A stretch of DNA of 64,000 nucleotides. Origin: Phycisphaerae bacterium. GTDB taxonomy: Bacteria; Planctomycetota; Phycisphaerae; Sedimentisphaerales; Anaerobacaceae. How positions within the stretch are numbered: position 1 is the stretch's first letter; the number at the start of each line of letters is the position of its first letter. Shown one piece after another: positions 35,199-43,351 of the stretch. The notes below the pieces were generated by a model that was given only the letters and a program-made list of their open reading frames with translations, did not search any database and was not told the origin of the DNA. Made by a program: the position numbers and the translations under genes. The stretch spans positions 50,816 through 114,815 of the forward strand of contig JADHXR010000002.1 in the NCBI GenBank assembly GCA_016782865.1, given 5' to 3'.

Positions 35199-36302
35199 AT
35201 GAGCGAAATAGGCAAATACATCTACGGCGTCATAAACTCCGATTCTGAAGAACTATTTGACCCGGGCCGGACCGTTGACCTCGAAGATGTCGGTTCGCCA
35301 AGAGACGCCGCTGAAGTTGTAGACAACAGCGGGACCTCCACTCGGGCCTACACCGTTTCCTTTCAGGGTATAGCGGCGGTTGTAAGAGATATGGAGATAG
35401 TAGATTACCGCAACATGCCCAAGGAAGCTTTGGCCAGGTTGCTCGTAGGACATCAGCAGTTGGTCGAGAAGGTAATGACCAGGCATACAGTAATCCCCAT
35501 GAGGTTGGGGACTTTTGCCCGGAGCGACGACGAAGTCACCGAAATCCTGGCTTGCGGCTACATGACCATCAAGGACGTATTCGAAAAGGCTCAAGATACG
35601 ATCGAGATGGATGTGGTGGCGACGTTAAGCGATTTCGGATCCTTCCTGCAGGAGGTTTCGCAAGAGGAGGAAATAGAGCAGTTCAAACAATCGCTCTTGA
35701 GCAAGAAAGGCGGCGTCACCGTGGACGACCAGATGAAGGTTGGCGTCCTGGTAAAAAGGCACATGGACAAGAAGAAGGAAATGCTTGCTGAGCAGATACA
35801 AATCGCCCTGGGCCGGGTGGCTCAGAATTTCAAGCTGCATGATCTCATGGACGACAAGATGGTATTTAACAGCGCATTTCTTGTGGATCAGAACATGCAG
35901 GACGAGTTCGAACGGGAATTAGATCAAATCAATGACCAATTCGAGGACAAACTGAATTTCAGATGTGTGGGCCCGCTTGCACCGTATAGTTTTTATACCC
36001 TGGAGATAAAGAAAGCACAATTTGAAGAAGTGGATTGGGCCAGACAGAAGTTGGGGCTCGAAAAGGATTATATAACCGCTGATGAAATCAAGAAAGCTCA
36101 CCGTAGATCGGCCTTGGATTGTCATCCCGACAAAAATCCTGATACGCCGGACATAGAAAAGAAGTTTGGCGAGATGACCAGAGCTTACAAGATACTTCTG
36201 GACTACTACCGAGCTTCCAACGCGGTTGAGAATGATCAAGGCTGTTATCTCAACGCAGAAGCTCTCGAGAAGAACCAGGTGTTGGTTACTACGATGGCAT
36301 GA
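35199..36302 (+). CDS. gvpL: GvpF/L-family protein fused to a J-domain
   Basis: 367 residues from ATG 35199 (GAAAGGG six bases before; GTG 35184 is an earlier option). Residues 1-275 are GvpF/L: IGKYIYGVINS, FQGIAAVVRDM, VLP-like VIPMRLGTFARSDDEV, LVDQNMQDEFERELDQINDQFEDKLNFRCVGPLAPYSFYTLEI. Residues about 285-345 are a J-domain: DYITADEIKKAHRRSALDCHPDKNPDTP with the HPD triad at 309-311, then EKKFGEMTRAYKILLDYY. J-domains stimulate Hsp70, so the fusion should recruit DnaK to vesicle assembly. No dnaK lies in the window. The J-domain lacks the Gly/Phe and zinc regions of DnaJ; separate zinc-finger proteins are encoded upstream. Confidence 0.93.
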   Translation: MSEIGKYIYGVINSDSEELFDPGRTVDLEDVGSPRDAAEVVDNSGTSTRAYTVSFQGIAAVVRDMEIVDYRNMPKEALARLLVGHQQLVEKVMTRHTVIPMRLGTFARSDDEVTEILACGYMTIKDVFEKAQDTIEMDVVATLSDFGSFLQEVSQEEEIEQFKQSLLSKKGGVTVDDQMKVGVLVKRHMDKKKEMLAEQIQIALGRVAQNFKLHDLMDDKMVFNSAFLVDQNMQDEFERELDQINDQFEDKLNFRCVGPLAPYSFYTLEIKKAQFEEVDWARQKLGLEKDYITADEIKKAHRRSALDCHPDKNPDTPDIEKKFGEMTRAYKILLDYYRASNAVENDQGCYLNAEALEKNQVLVTTMA

Positions 36303-36303
36303 T

Positions 36304-37074
36304 ATGGGAAAAGAAGGGAAATACATTTACTGTATTGTCGAGAGCAAACAAGAGCGGAATTTCGGTCCTATTGGTATCGGCGCCAGAGGCGACGAGGCTC
36401 TTACTCTCGGCTACGATGATCTGAGTATGGTTGTCAGCAACTGCCCGTTAGGCAAGCTGGCGGCAAGCCGGGAAAACATGTTGGCCCACCAGGCCGTGAT
36501 CGAAGAGGCGATGAAAGAATTTGACAGCGTGCTTCCCGTTCGATTTGGCACTATCGCCTCGGGCGCCGACGAAGTAAGGAATCTGTTGGACAGGAGACGC
36601 AGAGAGTTCCAGACCGGCCTTGCCGACATGGACCACAAAATAGAATTAGGCGTCAGGGGAGCCTGGATGGATATGGACGCCATTTTCAGTGAGATTGTGG
36701 AAAGCAACAGAGAAATCAAGAGTCTGAAAGAGAAGATTGCAGGCGATACGGGCGAGAATAATGTTCAGGTCAGAGTCGAAGTCGGCAAGATGGTCGAGCA
36801 GGCCCTGCAGGAAAAGAAAGAGCGGGAGGCTGAAAAGATAGTGGATGCATTTAGGAGAACGGCTCTTGACCATAAGCTCAACAAGACCATAGGCGATCAG
36901 ATGTTCGTAAACGCCGCTTTCCTGGTAAGCAAGGGCAGAGAAAAAGAATTTGACAACATCATGGATGATTTGAGCGACCAATACCAGGACAAGATGGACT
37001 TCACGTATGCAGGACCTTTGCCTGTGTTCAATTTTGTTGACATTACCATTTATCCGGAAGAATGGGAAAAATAG
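36304..37074 (+). CDS. gvpL: GvpF/L-family protein 2
   Basis: 256 residues from ATG 36304, one base after the previous stop. KYIYCIVESKQ, LSMVVSNCPLG, VLPVRFGTIASGADEV, and C-terminal FVNAAFLVSKGREKEFDNIMDDLSDQYQDKMDFTYAGPLPVFNFVDI mark the family. GvpF/L proteins are accessory assembly factors that contact GvpA. It is closest to the next gene product (same GP.GIG.RGDE segment), so the two arose by tandem duplication. Confidence 0.93.
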   Translation: MGKEGKYIYCIVESKQERNFGPIGIGARGDEALTLGYDDLSMVVSNCPLGKLAASRENMLAHQAVIEEAMKEFDSVLPVRFGTIASGADEVRNLLDRRRREFQTGLADMDHKIELGVRGAWMDMDAIFSEIVESNREIKSLKEKIAGDTGENNVQVRVEVGKMVEQALQEKKEREAEKIVDAFRRTALDHKLNKTIGDQMFVNAAFLVSKGREKEFDNIMDDLSDQYQDKMDFTYAGPLPVFNFVDITIYPEEWEK

Positions 37075-37076
37075 AC

Positions 37077-37853
37077 ATGGATGTAATGACGAAGGAAGGC
37101 ACATATATCTATTGCATAGTCGAGTCGGATCAGCCCCGGTCGTTTGGCCCGTTGGGGATCGGGGGACGAGGCGATGAGGTATACACAATCTGCTTCGACG
37201 GTATAGCCGCCGTGGTCAGCAATTCTCCGGTCGAGAGGTATTCTGCCCGAAGAGAAAACATGGTCGCACATGAGAAAGCAATTGAGGAAGTGATGAAGGA
37301 GCACACGGTGTTGCCCGTCAGGTTCGGAACAATTGCCGAAGACCAGGGAGATCAAGGGCAGGTAAGGCGGATCCTGGAAAAAGACCATGATAGATTCAAA
37401 GCCCTATTGAATAAGATGAGAGACAAGAAGGAATTGAACCTAAAAGCAATATTCAATAAAGATGCAGTTTACCAGGACATTTTGGAAAAATACGAAGATA
37501 TAAGGAAACTGAAAGAAAAACTCGCAGCGATTGAGTCTGAGAGAACTCACTTTCAGCTTATGCAGGTGGGGGAGATGGTGGAGCAGGCCTTGGAGCAAGA
37601 GAAAACAGACCATGGAGATGAGATACTCAGTGTCTTGCGGCCTCTGGCAGAAGAGATCAAATCCAACGATACCTATGGCGAGTTGATGATTGTCAATGCA
37701 GCTTTCTTGGTCCACAAAGAGAAAGAACCGGAGTTTGACTGGGAAGTCGAAGGACTTGCGGACAAGTACGGCGAAAAAATAAGATTCAAGTACGTAGGGA
37801 CGCTGCCGCCTTTCAATTTTGTGAATTTGGTGATAGAGACGGAGAAATACTAA
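37077..37853 (+). CDS. gvpL: GvpF/L-family protein 3
   Basis: 258 residues from ATG 37077, 2 bp after the previous stop. An ATG at 37062 inside the upstream gene is also in frame, so the start is uncertain. TYIYCIVESDQPRSFGPLGIGGRGDEV, IAAVVSNSPVE, VLPVRFGTIAE, IVNAAFLVHKEKEPEFDWEVEGLADKYGEKIRFKYVGTLPPFNFVNL. A tandem paralogue of the 36304 product. Confidence 0.92.
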   Translation: MDVMTKEGTYIYCIVESDQPRSFGPLGIGGRGDEVYTICFDGIAAVVSNSPVERYSARRENMVAHEKAIEEVMKEHTVLPVRFGTIAEDQGDQGQVRRILEKDHDRFKALLNKMRDKKELNLKAIFNKDAVYQDILEKYEDIRKLKEKLAAIESERTHFQLMQVGEMVEQALEQEKTDHGDEILSVLRPLAEEIKSNDTYGELMIVNAAFLVHKEKEPEFDWEVEGLADKYGEKIRFKYVGTLPPFNFVNLVIETEKY

Positions 37854-37856
37854 AAG

Positions 37857-38090
37857 ATGTTCTTACTGGACAGTATACTGTTGGCGCCGGTAAAAGGTGT
37901 CATATGGCTGGGGAAAAAGGTCAACGAGGTAGGCGAAAACAAACTGTATGGCGAGGGCAGCATAAAAGAAGAGCTCATGGCATTACAGTTGCAGTTCGAG
38001 CTGGATGAAATAAGCGAGCAAGAATATGACGAAAAGGAAAGAGAACTTTTTGATCGATTGGATATTAGTACAAAGTCAAAAGAAAGGTAG
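37857..38090 (+). CDS. gvpG: Gas vesicle protein GvpG
   Basis: 77 residues. FLLDSILLAPVKGVIWLGKKVNEVGENKLYGEGSIKEELMALQLQFELDEISEQEYDEKERELFDRL is typical GvpG: a hydrophobic N-terminal segment then a charged helix. It is an essential accessory protein in most gas-vesicle clusters. It starts 3 bp after the preceding stop, and the gvpL-gvpG-gvpO order is common. Confidence 0.93.
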   Translation: MFLLDSILLAPVKGVIWLGKKVNEVGENKLYGEGSIKEELMALQLQFELDEISEQEYDEKERELFDRLDISTKSKER

Positions 38091-38098
38091 GTGCAAGA

Positions 38099-38362
38099 AT
38101 GGCCAGTGTAGGAGAAGCAGGACAGGCGGTGGTTGCGTTCTTGAAGAAGACGCTCAACGTCGAAGATGTAAAGGTGATTAAGGCTGCCAAAGTCGATGAA
38201 GGCTGGGAAATGGAAGCCGAGGTCTACGAAGAGAGCGCGTTCATAAAATCCATCGGACTTGCCTCCAAAGTGCAGGACAGGAACGTCTATGGAGTGAAGC
38301 TGAGCGACAGTCTGGAAGTTGAATCTTACGAGCGTCAAGGGCATCCGGTATTGACTGAGTGA
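38099..38362 (+). CDS. gvpO: Gas vesicle protein GvpO
   Basis: 87 residues. EAGQAVVAFLKKTLNVEDVKVIKAAKVDEGWEMEAEVYEESAFIKSIGLASKVQDRNVYGVKLSDSLEVESYERQG matches GvpO, including the GW core and the final Y.R. motif. Eight bases after gvpG. Confidence 0.92.
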   Translation: MASVGEAGQAVVAFLKKTLNVEDVKVIKAAKVDEGWEMEAEVYEESAFIKSIGLASKVQDRNVYGVKLSDSLEVESYERQGHPVLTE

Positions 38363-38375
38363 GAGAGGTATACAG

Positions 38376-39188
38376 ATGACCGACAACCAGCTTGTCTACC
38401 TGTATTGCGTTGCGAACGAAGAGCCCAAACTGGCCAAAGCGGTCGATTTGGCGGAAGATCTTTATCTCGTTTGTCACAGGGCCCTCCATGCGGTAGTCGG
38501 CGAGGTCGATGAAAGCGAATTTGGCGCCGAAGGCCTAAAAAGAAACATGGCGGACCTGGAGTGGATCAAGACCAATGCGAGCGCACACGAGAAAGTGATA
38601 GAACAGGCGATGATCAATACCGATGTGATTCCCTTTAAGTTCGGGACCTTGTTTGCCACGGATGAGAGCCTGAAGATGATGCTCGAACAACATGGCGAAG
38701 AGTTCAAGGCAATTCTGGAAAGACTGGCGAACAAGCAGGAATGGGGCCTGAAGATATACTGTGATTTGGAAAAACTCCGGACCGGCCTTCTCAGCAGCCA
38801 GGAAAGGATCCTCAAGATTGATAATGAAATCAAATCTTCTTCGGTTGGCAAGGCTTATCTTCTCAAGAAGAAGAAGGATGAGATGATCGAACAAACGCTG
38901 AACGAAAGGATCAATAAGTGTGGCCGGGAGAGTTTCGAATCGTTGAAGGAATCAAGCTGTGAAGCACGCATAAACAGGCTCTTGCCGAAAGAGGTGACCG
39001 AAAGAGAGGACGAGATGGTTTTGAACTCCGCCTTTCTGGTCGGCAAGGACAAAGTGGGCAATTTCATCGATGTTGTGGATACATTGAAAATGCGCTACGA
39101 ACAAGACGGACTTTTCGTCGATTGTACAGGTCCCTGGCCCGCTTATAACTTCTGTGGTCTCTCGGACGGTCGGAGACAGAATGAATAG
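38376..39188 (+). CDS. gvpL: GvpF/L-family protein 4
   Basis: 270 residues. LVYLYCVANEEPKL, LHAVVGEVDESEFG, VIPFKFGTLFATDE, then a long coiled coil, LLPKEVTEREDEMVLNSAFLVGKDKVGNFIDVVDTLKMRYEQDGLFVDCTGPWPAYNFCGL. It overlaps the following small shell-protein gene by 8 bp. The C-terminal GPWPAYNF is the GvpF/L signature. Confidence 0.92.
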   Translation: MTDNQLVYLYCVANEEPKLAKAVDLAEDLYLVCHRALHAVVGEVDESEFGAEGLKRNMADLEWIKTNASAHEKVIEQAMINTDVIPFKFGTLFATDESLKMMLEQHGEEFKAILERLANKQEWGLKIYCDLEKLRTGLLSSQERILKIDNEIKSSSVGKAYLLKKKKDEMIEQTLNERINKCGRESFESLKESSCEARINRLLPKEVTEREDEMVLNSAFLVGKDKVGNFIDVVDTLKMRYEQDGLFVDCTGPWPAYNFCGLSDGRRQNE

Positions 39189-39396
39189 CGATATCGCAAA
39201 GTCAAAAGATGTAACTCTCTTGGAAATCCTGGATAGAGTGCTGGAGAAGGGTGTAGTTATATCAGGAGATATGGTAATTTCTGTTGCTGACGTAGACCTC
39301 ATATACCTCGGATTGAAGGTCTTGCTCAGCTCGGTCGAAACTATGGAGCAGTTGAGGGGTTCGCCGTTTGCAGGGCCGATGCGGGAAGCGGTATGA
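39181..39396 (+). CDS. Minor GvpA/GvpJ-family shell protein
   Basis: 71 residues from ATG 39181. VTLLEILDRVLEKGVVISGDMVISVADVDLIYLGLKVLLSSVETMEQL is the GvpA fold, with VADVDLI as in minor forms and a short tail instead of the coiled coil of the 29729 product. It could be GvpM, GvpS or GvpJ. Overlaps both neighbours (8 and 4 bp). Confidence 0.9.
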   Translation: MNSDIAKSKDVTLLEILDRVLEKGVVISGDMVISVADVDLIYLGLKVLLSSVETMEQLRGSPFAGPMREAV

Positions 39397-40205
39397 CTAT
39401 GAAACTATATCTATATGGAATAATAGACTCGAGCGAGCCGATAACGGGATCACTATATGGCCTGGAAGGGGCGAGTATTTGTAACGTTCCTTTTCGAGAC
39501 GTGGGAGCGATTGTAAGTGAAATCAACCGGCCGATTGAGGAGGTAACCGAGGGCGCTGTTCTGGAGCATGAGGCGGTGGTGGAAGGTATGATGGCGGTTC
39601 GTACCGTCCTGCCCGTGCGATTCGGGACGATTATTGACGGCAGAGATAATCTGCTTTCGATGATGCAGAGCTACTACGGGCAGTTCAAAGAGAATCTGGA
39701 CAGGCTCGGTAACAAGTTTGAGTTCGGCGTCAAGGTCATCTGGCCCGGGAACAAAGTGAAGGAAAACATCGTGACCGCCTTCAAGAAAAGCGGGCAAAAA
39801 ATGCCCGGACCGGGTGGCTCGGCGGGCAAGAGGTTCATGAAAGAAAAGTTCTGGGAACACAGAATTGACGAGGAATTCAAGGCAAAAGCGGACAGGTTCA
39901 TCAAGATTTTGGACATATTCTTCGGCAGGTTCGCAACCGAAGAAAAAGTCGAGAAACTGAAGACCGAGAATCTGCTCGTGGACGCCGTCTATCTGGTTGA
40001 GAAGGACAAGAGGGGTGACTTCAGGGAGGCATTCGAGCATATAAGAAGTGCGCACCCGAATCTGAAGTATTTGTTCAGCGGACCCTGGCCTCCGTACAAC
40101 TTCGTCGTTCTGTCAAAAAAACAGTGCCTTCTTAAGGGCCCGGAAAGAGCGTGCCTGTTGGACAAGATGAGTCTACGTCAAGACCTGGTGGGAGTCGACT
40201 GCTAA
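39393..40205 (+). CDS. gvpL: GvpF/L-family protein 5
   Basis: 270 residues, ATGA overlap with the preceding gene. KLYLYGIIDSSEPI, VGAIVSEINRPIEE, VLPVRFGTIIDGRDNLLSMM, LLVDAVYLVEKDKRGDFREAFEHIRSAHPNLKYLFSGPWPPYNFVVL. It carries an extra ~25-residue basic insert (KKSGQKMPGPGGSAGKRF). The last base of its stop codon is the first base of the gvpK start. Confidence 0.92.
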   Translation: MTMKLYLYGIIDSSEPITGSLYGLEGASICNVPFRDVGAIVSEINRPIEEVTEGAVLEHEAVVEGMMAVRTVLPVRFGTIIDGRDNLLSMMQSYYGQFKENLDRLGNKFEFGVKVIWPGNKVKENIVTAFKKSGQKMPGPGGSAGKRFMKEKFWEHRIDEEFKAKADRFIKILDIFFGRFATEEKVEKLKTENLLVDAVYLVEKDKRGDFREAFEHIRSAHPNLKYLFSGPWPPYNFVVLSKKQCLLKGPERACLLDKMSLRQDLVGVDC

Positions 40206-40546
40206 TGATAGCTAACGGAATAGTCGAAACTGATTGGCCGGAAGAATTTGTCGAGGAAATGGAACAGGCACAGAGTGCTCTTGCCGACAGGATTGATGCA
40301 AATCCCGAGAACGCGGAAAAGGGTCTGGCCAAGCTGGTTCTGACACTCATAGAGCTGATAAGAAAATTGATGGAAAAGCAGGCTATGAGAAGAGTCGAAG
40401 CGGGCTCTCTTTCTGAAGATGAAATAGAAAGAGTGGGTGAGACTCTGATGAAATTGGAAAACAAAATGAAAGAGCTGAAACAAGTATTCGGGCTCGATGA
40501 CGAAGAGTTGAATCTGAACTTGGGCCCTTTGGGAAACTTGATGTAG
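40205..40546 (+). CDS. gvpK: Gas vesicle protein GvpK
   Basis: 113 residues from ATG 40205. NAEKGLAKLVLTLIELIRKLMEKQAMRRVEAGSLSEDEIERVGETLMKLENKMKELKQVFGLDDEELNLNLGPLGNLM is diagnostic of GvpK. It closes the run of recognised gvp genes. The 107-bp gap after it shows no clear terminator. Confidence 0.95.
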   Translation: MIANGIVETDWPEEFVEEMEQAQSALADRIDANPENAEKGLAKLVLTLIELIRKLMEKQAMRRVEAGSLSEDEIERVGETLMKLENKMKELKQVFGLDDEELNLNLGPLGNLM

Positions 40547-40653
40547 GCGCCCCATGATGGCAATGGCGGGTACAGATGAGGAAATCAATGTGAGAATTGT
40601 TGATTAGAGATGAAGGTAATCAGCACTTTGGAGATTCTTAAGCGAGCCGCCAC

Positions 40654-41928
40654 ATGGAGACTGAGACAACCAAAACAACTATAGTTCTTTCTGCCAAAAA
40701 ACTGGTGAAGATCCTGTTAGTTGAAGATGATGAGATTGACAAACTCTTGGTTGAACGCGTTTTGGCCAAGAATCATCCACATATTGAATTTGCCGCCGAT
40801 TCAGCCGGGAGCTTGTCGCAGGCTGCTGAGTATCTCAACCGCGGACAATATGGGGTTGTATTGCTCGATTTGATGCTTCCCGACAGCCAGGGGATTGAAA
40901 CGGTTCGAAGAGTCAAGGGAAATAGTCCAGACGTTCCCATTGTGGTGTTAACAGGCTTAGATGATGAGGAAGCGGGTATCTCGGCCATAAAGGCCGGTGC
41001 AATGGATTATTTGGTCAAAGGTCGAGTATTGGATGACGTGCTGGTTAGAACGATTCAGTATGCAATCGAACGTGCTCGGCTTCAACAGGCCCTGCGGAAA
41101 GCACATTCTGAGCTTGAAATAAAGGTGGAGGATCGAACCAGAGACCTTTCAGAGATGATAGACCTCCTGAAGAAGGAAATTATGAATCGCCGAGAGGTAG
41201 AAGAGCAGCTGCAAGCGGCAATGGAGATAAAATCACAATTCGTCTCTATGGTCTCCCATGAATTGCGAACACCGCTAACTGCCTTGAAAGAAGGTATACG
41301 GTTACTGGCCCAGGAGAAAACCGGCAAACTTAACGATGAGCAAAAAGAGTTCTTAGATCTCGCCAAAAGAAACGTAGACAGACTTGCCAGATTGATCAAT
41401 GACGTACTGAGCTTTCAAAAGCTTGAGGCGGGCAAGATGGACTTTGACTTCCATGAAAAAGACATCAACACAATTGTCAAGGATGTCTATAGGACAATGG
41501 TCCCCGTGGTAAAGCGTAAGGGGCTGGATTTTGTCCTGAAAATGGAAGACAACCTGCCGAAAGTTAAGCTTGATAGCGACAAAATTGTCCAGGTGTTAAC
41601 TAATATGGTCAGCAATGCCGTCAATTTTACGGAAAGAGGAAGCATCACACTTGCTACGTGCAAAAGAGAGAATGTAATCCAGATTTCCATATCTGACACG
41701 GGCTGTGGAATCAGAAAAGAGGATTTGCCAAGAGTATTTCATGAATTTGAACAATTAGCCCGTGGTGGAAACCGAAAGACTGGTGGCTCAGGTTTAGGGC
41801 TCGCTATTTCTAAGACCATTATTGACCAACACAGGGGTAATATCTGTGTAGAATCCGAACCTGGTCGGGGTACGACTTTCTACTTCGTGCTGCCTATCAG
41901 AGAGCGGAGGACTAAAGACAGGGATTAA
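40654..41928 (+). CDS. Response regulator-histidine kinase fusion
   Basis: 424 residues. A receiver domain (1-130: ILLVEDDEIDKLLV, VLLDLMLPDSQG, VLTGLDDEE, DYLVKGR), a coiled coil, HisKA with FVSMVSHELRTPLTALKEGI, and HATPase with NMVSNAVNFTERG, DTGCGI and GGSGLGLAISK. The kinase is complete and has no membrane segment. Its receiver resembles that of the edge kinase at 1-1123 (same DYL.KG and LTGLDDEE). Probably regulates or is regulated with the two receiver proteins that follow. Confidence 0.92.
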   Translation: METETTKTTIVLSAKKLVKILLVEDDEIDKLLVERVLAKNHPHIEFAADSAGSLSQAAEYLNRGQYGVVLLDLMLPDSQGIETVRRVKGNSPDVPIVVLTGLDDEEAGISAIKAGAMDYLVKGRVLDDVLVRTIQYAIERARLQQALRKAHSELEIKVEDRTRDLSEMIDLLKKEIMNRREVEEQLQAAMEIKSQFVSMVSHELRTPLTALKEGIRLLAQEKTGKLNDEQKEFLDLAKRNVDRLARLINDVLSFQKLEAGKMDFDFHEKDINTIVKDVYRTMVPVVKRKGLDFVLKMEDNLPKVKLDSDKIVQVLTNMVSNAVNFTERGSITLATCKRENVIQISISDTGCGIRKEDLPRVFHEFEQLARGGNRKTGGSGLGLAISKTIIDQHRGNICVESEPGRGTTFYFVLPIRERRTKDRD

Positions 41929-42023
41929 GCGGTTGGGGGAATAAGCAGCTACCATGACAATTGAAGAATCATGGCCTGTGCATAATTGAGGGTAGTTCCA
42001 GAGCTTGAAAGGAGATTATTGAG

Positions 42024-42410
42024 ATGGACCGAAAGAAGATACTGATAGTAGATGATGAAGATGATGATCTTTGGGTACTTGGGAAAGGACTGGCCGCAGA
42101 AGGGTATTCTGTTATTACTGCCTCATGTGGGAATGATGCCATCAGTCTGGCAAAATCGAAACGTCCCGACGTTCTCATACTAGACGTGTTAATGCCGGAT
42201 GTGGATGGTCCCGAAGTAAGTAGAAGACTTAGGGAAGATCCAGGAACAAAAGGCATCCCCATCATATTCCTGACCGGAATGCTTCCAAAAAGAGAGGATT
42301 ACGAAGATGGACACTTAGTTGCTGGTTACGTATTGTTTGATAAACCGTACGATATTCTGAAACTTGTTTCGGCGATCGAAGAGCTTCTGAGAGAGAAGGT
42401 GGCGCTCTAA
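42024..42410 (+). CDS. Single-domain response regulator
   Basis: 128 residues, GAAAGGAG upstream. Complete receiver: ILIVDDEDDDL, VLILDVLMPDVDG, FLTGM, DKPYD lysine. No output domain. The motif EGYSVITASCGNDAISLAKSKRPD is shared with the first receiver of the next gene product, so the two are duplicates. Confidence 0.9.
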   Translation: MDRKKILIVDDEDDDLWVLGKGLAAEGYSVITASCGNDAISLAKSKRPDVLILDVLMPDVDGPEVSRRLREDPGTKGIPIIFLTGMLPKREDYEDGHLVAGYVLFDKPYDILKLVSAIEELLREKVAL

Positions 42411-42428
42411 TAGCCAAGGAGATTTAAC

Positions 42429-43292
42429 ATGGCCAGAAGGACAATACTGATTGTAGACGGTGGCGAAGATAGCCGGCTGGTGCTTGAGAACAGATTAGCT
42501 GCAGAAGGGTATTACATTATCACGGAATGTACCGGAAGGGATGCGTTCATGGCTGCAAGGGCGAAACATCCCGATCTTATTATAACGGACCGAGTGTTGG
42601 CAGACACGTCGGGCAAAGAACTCGCCAGCAAGCTTCGGGAAAACTCGAGGACGTGTACTATTCCAGTTGCATTCTGGAGTGAGTTATTGCCCAAGCAAGG
42701 TGCAGCAAATGATGACGGTTCCGTCACCGGCGAGGAGATATCTGGACATCCATACGGCATGGTCGAACTGAAGAAGGCGATTGAGAGGCTACTGTGTGCT
42801 TCACCAGACAAGAATAGAAAAGAGGAGACTCCGAAAGAAATACCTCTGAGCAGTAACACCTCAGTTCTGGTGATTGACGATGAACCAGATATCAGGAGAG
42901 TATTGGAATATAACCTGGAATTGGATGGGTTCAAGGTGTATGCGGCAGCTGACGGGCCAACAGGTCTAAGGATAGCCCGTGAAAAGATGCCCGATGTGAT
43001 TCTGTTAGATTGGGTAATGCCGAAGATGGATGGGTTGGAGGTGCTCTCAGAGCTTAGACGTGATGAAACGACAAAGGACATAATAGTGTTTATGTTAACA
43101 GCCAAGAACATGATGGATGACGTTTCAACAGCACTTGCCAATGGCGCTGATGACTATATCCCCAAGCCCTTTAACGGGGCAGAGTTGGGAAAAAGGATTA
43201 CAAGTATGCTGGAAGTACTCAGAAGGCAAAGGGGTGACAATGCCGGCGAAAGTGAAGAAATCGTATGCTTGTCGTCAACAGAACTGGCATGA
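42429..43292 (+). CDS. Double receiver protein (first domain degenerate)
   Basis: 287 residues. Receiver 1 (1-120) keeps an Asp in IITDRVLAD but has Asp-Gly-Gly in the acidic pocket (IVDGGEDS), and His where the conserved Lys should be (SGHPYG), so it is probably not phosphorylated. Receiver 2 (about 140-262) is intact: VLVIDDEPDI, VILLDWVMPKMDG, FMLTAKN and YIPKPFN. It resembles PleD-type tandem receivers without an output enzyme. It follows the single receiver by 18 bp, within one transcription unit with the kinase. Confidence 0.9.
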   Translation: MARRTILIVDGGEDSRLVLENRLAAEGYYIITECTGRDAFMAARAKHPDLIITDRVLADTSGKELASKLRENSRTCTIPVAFWSELLPKQGAANDDGSVTGEEISGHPYGMVELKKAIERLLCASPDKNRKEETPKEIPLSSNTSVLVIDDEPDIRRVLEYNLELDGFKVYAAADGPTGLRIAREKMPDVILLDWVMPKMDGLEVLSELRRDETTKDIIVFMLTAKNMMDDVSTALANGADDYIPKPFNGAELGKRITSMLEVLRRQRGDNAGESEEIVCLSSTELA

Positions 43293-43351
43293 CAAGCCAG
43301 TGCCAGAAAAACTAAGAGCGCGAAGAAGTGAAGGTTTGAGAGGAGCACTCA

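Noticed and set aside
41952..41974. CCATGA/TCATGG hairpin between the kinase and receiver genes
   Set aside because: Six-pair stem with an 11-base loop and no T-run; too weak to call.
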